DNA of 64,000 nucleotides, taken from Ahaetulla prasina (lineage: Eukaryota > Chordata > Lepidosauria > Squamata > Colubridae). Under the pieces are notes generated by a model. The model was not told the origin of the DNA and searched no databases. It saw nothing but the letters and a program-made list of their open reading frames with translations. Made by a program: the position numbers and the translations under genes. This document shows positions 1 to 10,540 of this stretch, in pieces. How positions within the stretch are numbered: the stretch's first letter is position 1; every line of letters starts with the position of its first letter. Where the stretch lies: assembly GCF_028640845.1 (NCBI RefSeq), contig NC_080539.1, positions 106,666,554 through 106,730,553 on the forward strand. The letters run 5' to 3'.

Positions 1-3000
1 TAAAGCTTTGAAACTAGAATAAATTTCTCTGGGTATGGCTAAGTAAGCTATTAACAGTGTTTTATTAATGTGAAGAAAGGTTGGTGACTCAGTTCTGCAC
101 TGAAAAAATGATTCAGCCAAGATACATTCAAAGGCTTCTCATAGCTAGAACTGTTAAATGGAAACAATATTATGACTTGTTTGGCTTCGGATTTTATTGG
201 TTACCGCTCATTTCTTATTTAGAGCTATTTTTATTTTATTTTATTTTATTTTACTTTTTATTTGAGAAACTTACGATAAAAGATTAAATAAAGTAAACTA
301 AAAAAATTTTTTTTCTATTCCAAATACTCAAGTATCTGCAACTCCACTATTGTGTTATAGTTATGTATGCATTCAGGGACATAACCCAAAGCCATGATTC
401 TTATCCATAACCCAAATATATTCTTATCCATTACGTAGTGACTTGTAATGATGCTTATCAAATAATCACGTAACAGAGGATTGAGAAAATTGTTTTTCAT
501 TTTGATCTAGGTTGCAGATCTAAGTGGATTTAGTGTTAGGGAATCTCAGAAACCTTGCTGAGTTCCCCAAGGCTGGCTTTAGGAAAAATGAGCACAGGAT
601 TCCCATCCTGAAAAACAATAAACTCAGCTAACATGTTTACAGTAAGTTTTGCTCCGTATCACTACATTAAGTTTATTAGCCATATTTTTATATATCCTTC
701 AAGTATTTTCCAGAATTACATGCCACTTTAATTATTCCATGTGCTGTACAAATATTATGTTTGTGCCTTTAAAAAAAGGACTTAAAATTCTTTGGTGTGT
801 TTGGCTTTTTCTTTTCTTGAGGCTTTTTACACTAGACCAGTAATGGCAAACTACAGGTGATATGCCATGCCGTTTCTGATGACACACCAGGCCTCTAAAC
901 CCTCTAGATTTGAGCTCAGCTGAGAGGGCCCTGCTCTCACATGGCCTCTGGGCCCTCATGCAAGAATTTCAGAGTAAAGTAAAAAAATCTCCCATCTCAT
1001 TGGGAGACACATCTCATTGTCAAGGTTGGGTATTCCACCCCTAACCCAGAGGGAATTTGGCAGCAGAGGAGCACATTCTATTCTTAAGACATAAAAAGAA
1101 AGCAGTGGCTTGATAGATGGAGTGTGAAAAAGCATTTCATTCAAACATTTCATCCAGATTATTAGTGTCCTGTATAGTGTTTCCTGGATACCTCATCCCT
1201 AGCGCTAGGGGAGATAAGCCACCTGATTACAAGTTAATTGGCTTCAGTGTTCAAAAAACAAGGAAAGGATAACTGCTCCTGGAAGCTGTACAGAAACTGT
1301 AATAGCTGTTAGATGGTGACCGATTGGGGGGGAAAAGAGTTCTCTTGTATGAAATGCTAAGATGAACATCCTAGCTGAACGATCCTGTCTTCAACAGGTT
1401 AATGGTTTTAAAACCACTATGTGCCTTTTTATGTGGGGAGGGGAGGGGAAGGGAGAAGAAAAATTGCCTGCCCCAAAATCAGAGGCGTGAATTTCAGTTG
1501 CTCTGTTTTAGACAGGCAGCTAAAAGCTTACAAATGTATGCATCATGTGGGCAATTTATTGGGACATAGATCCCTAGTTCCTTTTAGGTGCACTATCACT
1601 GCTCAAATCTAGTTTCCATCTTAAATTTCCAAAATTATTACAAGTAAAAAGGGCTATTATGACAACTGTCTTTTATTGGTCTGATACTTTTGGCCCTGTA
1701 TGAAGACAGTATTTAATGAAATAAACAAACAAACAAACAAAAAGGGAAGATGAATTTCCCTGATGGCTTTGTGTCAGAGCTTAATTGCCCCGTTTGCAAC
1801 ACATAGAAATGTGTAGTTTGGCCATTATATATAAATAAAAATGCTATGAATAATCAATACACAAGGAAGCAGAAACTGCTGAACAAAATGATTTGCCGTA
1901 TTAACAAGTGAGGCAGGTATTCTTTCTCTCAAGGGAAATAATCAAAAAAGGATGAGACAAACAAGTGAGTCATACTCATGAGTGCATAGTCTGCTGGTTA
2001 ACAATAGATGGATAAATCATAAGTTACTCCAATACATAACAGTTGGTTATTGTCATTTATTGGCCTATAACTTTCATTAAAGATAGTTTTTTTGTAAAGG
2101 TTTCATTCACAAAAAAGACTAATTATACTTTGCAACGCAATCTATATACTCTAATATTGAAAGCTTTTGCTCTCATTTTCTGATAGTGTCAGGGACTGAA
2201 AAGCTTTAAGTTTCCTGCTGTAAATTGTGCAGGTTGAACTGAAATAGCCTCAATAATTCCTTTCAACTCTACGACCGTATTGTTATAAAACAATGATAAT
2301 CTTAATTGAGTATTGTACACCTAGGATTAGGAACTTTCACAGAATATACTGTTCTTTCCTTGTTTTCAAACTGAAGATGCATTTTTAATTATGGAGAAGC
2401 AGGGGTGTGGCTACTATTTGAATGGAAGGCATCTAGGGAATACAAGAGATGTAGACTAGATTGAGAAATCAAAACAACGCATTAGAAAATGTCTACAGCA
2501 AACCACATCTGGGACTGTTACCAATAAAATCATAATCATCTATTCATTATATCATCAGGAATTAAGCCTGACCTGGAGAATCTACTGCAAAGAGTCATAG
2601 GCTGTTCTGTTCTTTATTACTGAGAAATAGATATTTGAACCAGATTCTATTGTAAATGTTCAATTTCTAAAATACGAACACATTCTCAGGAATAGACAAC
2701 ATGTGGTTTTACTGCTGTCATACAGAAGCATGTAATCCTTAATTATTAGAAATTTTGAACTCTGGAATGCCTCAGATAGGCTTTGATGAAGCTATACTAC
2801 CTGGATCTGTGAGTAGAATCAAATACTATTCACAAATATTAGGAGCATAATAAAATATACCTGTATTCAACACTTGCATCTCTCAAAATAGGTATTTCCT
2901 TATTATTTGTACTACCATAACTGCCCTTGAGAGTACCAGTTGTTAACTAGGAACTAGGGTTTATTTCAGCATATCTTGCGTTATAAAATATTTTTTGGGA

Positions 3001-3080
3001 ACAGTTTTCAGTATCACTCAGTGAAAGAAAAATACTTGGTTTTGGTTGTCTGTAACTAAGAAACAGGCAACATTTTAATA
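1..3080. other. AT-rich non-coding stretch
   Basis: No gene or well-preserved element is recognised here. It holds a short TTTTA-type simple repeat at about 231-256 and a CAAA-type simple repeat at about 1722-1741. Around 828-960 there is a weak resemblance to old hAT-type repeat ends ('ggcaaac' followed by 'atgcca'), too degraded to call. If the minus-strand gene at 5.2 kb is real, this lies in its first intron. Confidence 0.5.
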
Positions 3081-3751
3081 CAAGTGGCCCTTGACTCACG
3101 ACTACAATTTCTGTTGCTAATCAAAGTGGTTGTTAATTGAACCACGTCTGGTTTTACCCTTTTTGCTATAGTTGTTAAGCAAATCACTGTGGTTATTAAG
3201 TTAATTATATGGTTGTTAAGTGAATCTGGCTTTCTCCATTTCGCCGTGAGCTGAAAACGTATTTGTTTGGACCTTTCGCCGTGAGCTGAAAACGTATTTG
3301 TTTATTCAAGTGGGACTGGCTTAAATTTTTAAATTTTTAATTCTAAACAATTTTAAATCGGGGTTATTATTTATATATTTTAAGGGTTTTAAATTTGATT
3401 GTTTTAATTCCGGCCATTTATGAATTATGTTCGTTTTAAGTTCTTGTTTTAATTGTATATTGTGCTGTTTTTTATGACTTGGCTGTGCACCGCCCTGAGT
3501 CCTTCGGGAGAAGGGCGGTATAAAAATTTAAATAAATAAATCCATTGACTCTGGTTGTCAGAAGCCATCTGGGAAGATTACAAATGGTGATCAGATGACC
3601 CCAGGATGCTACAACCATTGTAAATACTTCCCTTGCTAGGCACCCAAATTTTGATCATATGCTGTGAGAGTTGTAAGTGCAAGTCAGTTTTTTTCAATAC
3701 TGTTGAAACTTCAAACCAGTGCTAAACCAATTGTAAATTGAGGACTACCTG
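3081..3751. mobile_element. Mariner-like MITE, interrupted by a CR1 LINE
   Basis: A non-autonomous DNA element of a family found several times in this window. The best preserved copy (34723-35121) begins CAGGTAGTCCTCGACTTA and ends with the inverted form. This copy ends with GAGGACTACCTG followed by TA (3752-3753), and its left end is preceded by TA (3079-3080). A TA target duplication fits Tc1/mariner-type transposition. The interior carries the phrases typical of the family, such as 'gttgttaagtgaatctggc' and 'gatcagatgacccc'. A CR1 fragment at 3241-3540 splits it. There is no coding capacity. Confidence 0.75.
3241..3540 (+). mobile_element. CR1-type LINE 3' end nested in the MITE
   Basis: A 5'-truncated LINE copy of about 300 bp. 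Its 3' end has the CR1 signature hairpin CCGCCCT...AGGGCGG (about 3491-3518), then 'tataaaaatt' and an AAATA-type tail. The six bases TCCATT occur immediately before (3235-3240) and after (3541-3546) the insert, which looks like a target-site duplication inside the MITE. The first part contains an imperfect direct repeat of 'cgccgtgagctgaaaacg' about 33 bases apart. Confidence 0.8.
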
Positions 3752-4850
3752 TACCTGAATAATTGCTATATTAGGTAGTAAATATGAATGCACCTCACTG
3801 ACATTTTCCCACAAACTGTATTAAAAATCTACTACAAAGCCTGAGTTGCTAGCAGGTGTAAAAGCAGTCCAGATATTAATATCACTTTGCTTTCTAAGTG
3901 ATTCTAAAAGATAGACACTTTTAATTTCCCTCAGTAATTTTGTTTCTATGAGAAAATGGAAGGGCAGGGGCACAAAGGCATATGTAATTTTAATGGGAAC
4001 TAAAACCGTTTGAGATAATGGAATAACATGGATACAAAATTCAACTTCATATTGTACCATAAAGTTTATCACATACCACCAAGTTTTAGTCAAATTTCTC
4101 TAACAGGATAAACATATAGTGAAAGAAAAATCAGTTCATGTGTTATGCTCACTAAAAAAAGAACAAAATGCCCATATGACGTAATACATGTAAACCAAAA
4201 GGTGACTTAACGAACAAAACGCAGTGACTTCTAAAGCACTGCTTACTTTCTGTGCCAATCTGGGGCACAGAAAAATTGTTCAAATTGACATTTTATTACC
4301 CTGACCAACTGTTTGCTTAAAAAGCATAAGTTAATAAATAGTGGCATGTTTATGCACTTAAATGCTCACTTACTACACTTCAATAAGCCCATCATAACTC
4401 CCATTCCTAATGGTAACCTCCAGTTGCCAGTTACGTGATAAACCAGCAGCAGGATTAGACTTGGTCACTAAATTGGAAAGGAGGCCATCAGAAAACATCT
4501 GAACAGCAAGCTAGACTAATTATTTTTTAAAAAAAGGAGATGACAGTGGCAAGTCACTTTGTACTCTTGCCAAGAAAGAAAAAGGGGACGTCAGTATAAG
4601 ATCCAGAGGTTGAATTGGACTCAAACATCATCCTTGCAAGGTTTTCTACTCAAAGTCTTTTCAGCCCAGTTCGTTTATTTCTTTTAGCAGGATTACCACC
4701 CCTTTTGTGGAATAATTATTCAAAATACATGGGGAACGCTCATAATTATTCATTCGCGCATCGGGTGGTTTCTCTGGAGAGATCCTGATGCCTTTATGAT
4801 GACCGAGCTCCCTTTTGGGGTTAACCAAGCGCCGGAACAAAGCATTGCAC
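3752..4850. other. Non-coding stretch upstream of CpG island 1
   Basis: No gene, RNA or recognisable mobile element is seen. Short open frames here have no recognisable protein features. Confidence 0.5.
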
Positions 4851-5550
4851 AAGTTTTAGACGAGGAAGAGAGGTTTCATTATCTGCGACTGCCAAACTGT
4901 GAGAGGCAAAATGGAAGTGGCCCCCACCACCACTCCTCCCACGTTAGGAAAGGAAAAGTTGAATAGAAGGGTGGGTCTGCCGGACGCTCCTCTCTCGGCT
5001 TTGGGGCCGCTGCTAGCATTCATTATCTCCTCCTCACCGATCTGTTGGGACAACTGCTTGCTCGCAGTTGGAGGCTGAACTTTTCCTCCCATTCCTCCTC
5101 GCCCAGCTTCTTCCTCCTCCTCCTTCTCCTCCGCTTCCAGCCTTTGGGAATCCGCCCGAAGAGGGGAGGATCCCTGCGCAGCCATAACGGCGCCGGAGAA
5201 CAGAGATCTCCGTCCCACCTCTGGGGGCGCCCAGGGGATCTGGGGACTAGAGGACCCAGCTGACCCCGCGGCGAAGCGAACGGAGCGGAGAGTCCGGAAA
5301 AAAAGTCGCGGCAGTTTCGATATCATAGCCCGGGCTTTCGCCTTCTCCCGAGCACCTACGGAAAAACGGAGGAGTCAAAGGAAAGCTCCACCGGTCCCTG
5401 CAGTTCAGTCGGCGGAGAAGACCCGGTTCTGCTCTCCTCACGCACGTCTAATTTTAGGGAAAACTACGACTCCCGGCATGCAACGCCAGCTTGCGGAGGG
5501 GGCTCGAAACGAGGGGAAAAAGAGGGCATTGTGACGCCGCTTCGAATGTT
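4850..5550. promoter_or_regulatory. CpG island 1, probable promoter of a minus-strand gene (AKAP7 by synteny)
   Basis: About 700 bp are much richer in GC and CpG than the surrounding AT-rich DNA. At 5463-5482 the sequence ACTACGACTCCCGGCATGCA closely matches the known ZNF143/Staf promoter motif (ACTACAATTCCCAGCATGC type), usually found close upstream of transcription starts. An inverted CCAAT box (attgg, about 5552) lies further out. With these signals to the right of the candidate minus-strand exon (5185-5038), transcription is expected to run leftward. In human, AKAP7 and EPB41L2 are adjacent and divergently transcribed, which fits this arrangement, but the gene name is inference only. Confidence 0.65.
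5038..5185 (-). CDS. Candidate first coding exon of a divergent gene, AKAP7 by gene order
   Basis: On the minus strand an ATG at 5185 has a good Kozak context (G at -3, G at +4) and opens 49 codons plus one base up to a strong donor, G|GTGAGG, at 5038/5037. The peptide begins MAAQGSSPL, has a run of acidic residues (EEKEEEEEAGRGG) and ends around QLSQQI. It has no domain I can recognise. An in-frame upstream ATG at 5326 would add 47 residues rich in Arg, Phe and Leu near the start, resembling a possible targeting sequence. The same frame stays open past the donor to 4856, so an unspliced form is possible. AKAP7, a protein kinase A anchoring protein, is the expected neighbour of EPB41L2 in vertebrates. 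I cannot match this peptide to AKAP7 from memory. Confidence 0.4.
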
Positions 5551-6982
5551 TTATTGGGAGTCAAGGGCGCTGGGCGTTTCTGATCGATTTGCAACTTTGC
5601 ATCGCGTGTTTACTCGTGTGAAAATAATTCCCAGCTATTGTTCTTTCTCCTTGTCGGGGTTCTCTGTTGTATTCTCTGAGGAACCAATATTCTTGGTGTG
5701 GAATGTGGACTTCATCTGCATAGAATTCTTGAGCCACATAACCCGTAATTCCCGTAAAGCTGCTCTTTATTGGAGGGGGCAACACACACCCCTGTTAACC
5801 AGAGCAAGGTTTCATAGTTTGGGAAAATAGTGTTTCTAAATATTTTGTCCTCTCTGGTATTCCCACGAGCCTTTGTGCCAGGAGAGCACTGGTAACTTTA
5901 CTACAACAGTATAACTGGTTCAGACAGGAAATGATGGGTATGGCAGCCAAGCAATTTTGGAAAGTGTATGGCATACTGTTGCATGGGCCTTAGCAGCCAA
6001 CTTTATAATGAGTGCCTTGTATTGCTCTACACCTGTCCACATACCTGATTTTGAAATATAAACTGGAATTGAAGATGTTTCTAGAACAAGGCTTCACTGG
6101 GAAATGTCTTAATTGATGATTTACTTAAGATGCGGTGCTGCTAGAATGGTCCTCATTTGGGTATACGTTCAGTTTGTGCATTTGCACAATGCATTGCAGC
6201 TAAAAATTATCAGTTAAATATATTTTGCCAATTTACTCAGTGTAGGCAAATAAATGCAAAGACAGAAATCACAGAACGTTTTAAAACTTGGATGTGTTTA
6301 TTAACTTGTAGCTCAAAATACTGTGGAAGTTTTAATAAAGTTAACTTATGCGCCATTAAATCATGTAATTCCATGTTAACTCAGGAAACTAAGGTTGTCA
6401 ATCATGAGCTAGTAAATCATGTGAACCCAGGCAGAGCAAAGATGTTCACCAAAAGAGATGATGGAATTCTAGTCACAATGCAAGCCCTGCCCTTTTTACA
6501 GAGGTCTGTATGTGACATCAGTGCATATACAAAAAAAAGTGAAGTTTGTATAGCTTACGTTGTTTCTACCTTCTTGCTTTTTGAATCTCCCTTTCTAGCA
6601 GATGATTGAAATATTTTTACTACTTGACCGCTCCATCCTTTTGATCAAGCCCCCATCATTCATAGCCCATTAATTTGTGTGTGTGTGTGTGGTCGTGGGC
6701 AAACATTTGAGTATATACAAACGTGAAACAGCTGTTTTTGCCTTAAGGAAACTAAATAAATAATCTCTTGGGCAAGCACCTGTAACTTCTTGAGAAGAGA
6801 CCCAAAATATTTAATCTCCATGCTCTTCCCTCCCCATTTGTAAACATGGTGTTTGTCATAAGGATAAGGGTTTGGGCTATGAATGGAGGAAATCAAGTTC
6901 CCGTTCTCACTCAGCCATGGAAGCTCACTGGGCCAGTTGTTCTTTTAGCACAATCTATGTCACTGGAGTGTTGTGGGGGGTG
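5551..6982. other. Intergenic stretch without recognised features
   Basis: Nothing convincing is seen except a short GT repeat at about 6677-6691. The 150-codon open frame from 6157 starts with TTG and shows no protein family features. Confidence 0.5.
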
Positions 6983-6990
6983 GGGGAGAG

Positions 6991-7234
6991 CAGTGGCGAA
7001 ATCCAGCAGGTTCTGACAGGTTCTAGAGAACCGATAGCGGAAATTTTGAGTAGTTCGGAGAACTGGAAAATGCCACCTCCGTCTGGCCCCAGAGTGGGAT
7101 GTGAATGGAGATTTTGCAGTATCCTTCCCCCAGGAGCGGAGTGGGAATGGAGATTTTGCAGTATCCTTCCCCTGCCATGCCCACCAAGCCACTCCCATAG
7201 AACCGGTAGTAAAAAAAATTGAATTTCACCACTG
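6991..7234. mobile_element. hAT-like MITE, family 1, copy A
   Basis: A 244-bp element begins CAGTGGCGAAATCCAG and ends AATTTCACCACTG, so its ends are inverted repeats. It is flanked by near-identical 8-bp sequences, ggggagag (6983-6990) and ggggaaag (7235-7242), as expected for hAT transposition. The interior has 'gaaccg' near both ends and two tandem units of a roughly 40-bp phrase containing 'aatggagattttgcagta'. Related copies lie at 18611-18863, 23333-23669 and 32663-32981. There is no coding capacity. Confidence 0.8.
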
Positions 7235-7389
7235 GGGGAAAGTAATGAAGAAAGAGCTATGTATACATTGTTGAACTACTAAATAAAAGCAATATATAAA
7301 TCTAATAAAATAATCCTTAACTTTGTCAAAATATTCTGGTTCTGGTATTCTGAAACATGTTTCCATCAATACGCTGTAATCTTTAACAG

Positions 7390-7998
7390 TGTTGTGATCC
7401 ATCAGCAACCTGCGGAGCTGGCAACGGAGTCAGACAGCAATGAGGCTGAGGGTTAGGGTTAGTCCTGGAGGCTGGGGAAGGCCCGGATGACGGCTCTGCA
7501 TGGGAGGCAGAGATGGGAGTGATGTGCAGACTCTGGAGCCTCCAGAGGCTGACAGTAGTGAGGCAGAGGAACAGGAGGAGCCTGTTCCTAGTCTACGCAT
7601 GAGAAGAGCTGCCAAAAGGCAAGAGCAGCTAAAGCAAAGAGGATGACTCAGGAGTAGGGCCAAGAGATGATTGGCCCCTCCCATAAGGCTTAAAAGACCA
7701 GCAACGGCATTTGGGCTCTTTGCCGGAAAACAACATTGATAGCCTTGCTCCTTGTCTTGCTGCATTTATTTCTTGTCAGCGTCTTCTGCTTTTGAACTTT
7801 TGCCAAGAAAAGCCTTTGGAACTTTGCCTAGTTAGACCAAGGTTGGTGATAAGACTGAAGAATTGTGTTATGAAGAATTTGTTTTGATTTAGTTTGGGCT
7901 ATGCTGAGAATGAGTTAATTCTCAGCTGTTCTAATAAAGTCTGTTTGTTTTTGAAATGAGTGTGTTTACTACTATCTACATGGGCCTGGATCACAGCA
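7390..7998 (+). mobile_element. Solo LTR of an LTR retrotransposon
   Basis: The 609-bp segment starts TGTTGTGATCC and ends GGATCACAGCA (TG...CA), and is flanked by exact 5-bp duplications AACAG at 7385-7389 and 7999-8003. It has the internal order expected of an LTR: a GC-richer upstream part, a TATA-like 'cttaaaaga' at about 7687, and an AATAAA-type signal ('taataaag') near 7932. The terminal bases also form a short inverted repeat, tgtgatcc/ggatcaca. No internal gag or pol region is adjacent, so the internal part was probably lost by LTR-LTR recombination. The open frame on its minus strand is not a gene. Confidence 0.85.
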
Positions 7999-8003
7999 AA
8001 CAG

Positions 8004-9130
8004 TTTTGAGTTTTCACATAGCATTTAGTCTGTCTGCCTGGTCAAAGTCAAATCTATTCTTCTGAGATCTGGTCCTTTCATATCTGTTGAGACTACAGCA
8101 CCCCAAATTCCCAAGATGGGAAAGACTTCAATTAATCTGTGGATGATTTAACAAAATAAAACAAAGCTAGGTTATCTCCCTTGCAAATTCACCTGCAGAG
8201 CATAAATAGAACTGAAGCTGCAGCAGACGTCTAAGGAGAAAGGAAGGAGTTAATAAGGCACTGGAAAGAAAAGGAGAAAGTGTTCATATGGAACCAATTA
8301 CAGTGGTATAAAGGATGTTCCCTCCAGAGGAAGAAAGCTAGCTAATGGAAGAGTTATCTTTGTGGAAATGCAACAACACACATCTTGAACAGCTGGCAAT
8401 GAACCGAAATATTTTTAAACCCCTTTGTTAGAGATTAAAGGAAAAGAGTGACCAGTAAGATGGAGTTAGCAAATTCTTCTAGAAAAATAGTTCTGAATGC
8501 AGCCCATTTTCTACCAGTTTCCAGATTTTGAATTGGTTGGGAGGGAAAGATACTTATAGTACTGCAGTTTTAATTACCTTGTTTCTTTACTATTCAATTC
8601 GGTGATTTTCAAGGTATGTTATAGCGTTCAAATTAAAGAGCAGGCTTGAGATATCTTTTTCATCAAAATTAGTATTCTGCTACAGAATGTTAAAAGACCA
8701 GTTGAACCTGGCCTGGTAACCAGCCTGAGTTCCTTATTTAATGGCTCTTTTCAAAGGGCAAACCTAATTGTTAGTGACTTACGTCCTGACTAAACTTGCA
8801 TATTCCACTTACTAATTACCACAAAGATTGTATAAAGGCAGCAAACTTGCATTGTACATGGAACAGAAAAATGGAAATCTAAACACCAAGAGCCATCACC
8901 GCTTAACCTTTATATAGCACACCCTACAACAGGAAATGCCATTGAGGATTTATTTACTTATGGATTTGTGATTGTGGATGTAGGATCATCTGAGAAATGG
9001 ATTAGTGATTGGAGTCTAGACTTCATAGTGATTTGTGTGTCTTTTATAAAGCTAGCAGATGTCACTTCATCTGACGGCTGAAAAATGGACAAGGGAGGAA
9101 TCAATGGTCATGGTATATCTTGCCATTAAT
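8004..9130. other. Intergenic stretch without recognised features
   Basis: No gene, RNA or recognisable element is seen in this AT-rich stretch. Confidence 0.45.
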
Positions 9131-9402
9131 GTTTTTTGTTTTATTTTTTTTTGTTTTACATTTATACCCCGCCCTTCTCCGAAGACTCAGGGCGGCTTAC
9201 AATGTATAGGGCAATAGTCTCATTCTATTTGTATATATTTACAAAGTCAACTTATTGCCCCCCCAACAATCTGGGTCCTCATTTTACCTACCTTATAAAG
9301 GATGGAAGGCTGAGTCAACCTTGGGCCGGGCTCGAACCTGCAGTAATTGCAGGCTTTGTGTTCTTAATAACAGGCCTTACCAGGCAGAGCTAAACCGGCC
9401 CA
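9131..9402 (-). mobile_element. tRNA-derived SINE with a CR1-like 3' end
   Basis: Read on the minus strand, the element starts with a tRNA-like head and has a pol III B box (GGTTCGAGCC, reverse complement at about 9330-9339). A body follows containing the phrase 'aaaatgaggacccag', common in reptilian SINEs. The 3' end (about 9171-9197 on the plus strand) carries the same CCGCCCT...AGGGCGG hairpin as the CR1 LINEs here, then an A-rich tail. This implies mobilisation by CR1 reverse transcriptase, as in turtle Cry-type SINEs. Confidence 0.75.
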
Positions 9403-9622
9403 ATGTTGGCTAAATGTTATGGAGAAATGCTGAAATATAGCTAAAACAGACATAATGGAACCCTAGTGAAATGGACAGAGCTAGTGAAGATACAAATTAT
9501 AGAAATGAGAGGGAAACAATTGAAATTTGTGTCACTTTGTAGTTCAAAAGAAAGTAGTGAATATGCTGTGATTTCAAGCTTCAGCTTATATTGACCATAT
9601 GTGACTGGGAGCCTACTCTCTA

Positions 9623-9625
9623 CAA

Positions 9626-9706
<81 letters not shown>
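9623..9706. repeat. (AAT)n microsatellite
   Basis: About 28 uninterrupted AAT units. On the minus strand it produces an artificial poly-tyrosine open frame. Its length and purity suggest high length polymorphism. Confidence 0.95.
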
Positions 9707-9707
<1 letters not shown>

Positions 9708-9711
9708 TAAA

Positions 9712-10049
9712 AACATGGAAAGTTTGCTACCTTAACTGAATGAATTTGCTGAATTTATGCTATTTCCATCTTTCAGTTTGCATTTCATTTTTCTAGTAAA
9801 TCATTTTGTGCTCACTGGAGAGCATTATGTAATGAAATGTGCGTTGTTCTTAGCCTGTAGGCTTGAGCTGCAATGTTATGAATTTGGGATGTTTACTTTT
9901 TTAACTATTGCAATTAAGTTTTCAAAACCATATTCTTGTGGCTTTTCCAAATTCCCTAGCATGCTGTAGAAAGTTAGCACTCATCCATCTCCTAGAAGAA
10001 TGAAATATTCTAGGAAATATTAAAAAGGCAGAATATTATACCTCTCTGG
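9712..10049. other. Intergenic stretch without recognised features
   Basis: Nothing recognisable is seen. Confidence 0.4.
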
Positions 10050-10540
10050 ATGAGAAAAGGAGAAACATGCTCTTGGAAAGCAACCCCCACCTTTGTTAAT
10101 AGCCCCAGAAAGGCTGTACCAGCTTATCTACAACACAAAAGACCTTCACCCTCAGAACATAATAGGATTAGCTCCCTACCCATCTCAACACATGACACCT
10201 GGGAAGATTACATCACCCAGCAAGATTCAACCAAGCCTAGGACTCAAGACAATCTACAAAGCTACCCCTGCATGGCCCCGTGGGAGTCTGACAACCAATC
10301 AGAATACATTTCTTACACAGGAACAGGAAGCTCCAAGACGGGGCCCAAGAGAGGGTATAAATCTCTCTCTCTCACACCCATGGACTCTCTTTTTTTGCCC
10401 AGGAGCTCAAACCATGTGGTCCTGTCCACCATTAAACCATCTTTCCAAGCAATCTCCATGTTTCCAGTGTCTTTCTTTCCACTTGGAATTGAACCCAGAT
10501 GGACATTTCTTTCAACAATGCTATGGAAAACTGGTGTTTA
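10050..10540 (+). mobile_element. Candidate degenerate LTR or promoter-bearing repeat
   Basis: This stretch is less AT-rich than its surroundings. It contains 'ggaaaagcaacc'-like C-rich text, a TATA box (TATAAA at 10356-10361) followed by a CT run, and an ATTAAA signal near 10432. That order resembles an endogenous retroviral LTR. I could not find matching TG...CA ends with a target duplication. Two overlapping open frames (174 and 222 codons) cover it but show no protein family features; I treat them as chance. Confidence 0.35.

Noticed and set aside
6157..6609. 150-codon plus-strand open frame
   Set aside because: Its first codon is TTG, it has no recognisable domain, and no splice or promoter context supports it.
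7430..7765. 111-codon minus-strand frame
   Set aside because: It lies wholly within the solo LTR.
9441..9716. Poly-tyrosine open frame
   Set aside because: It is the translation of an AAT microsatellite.
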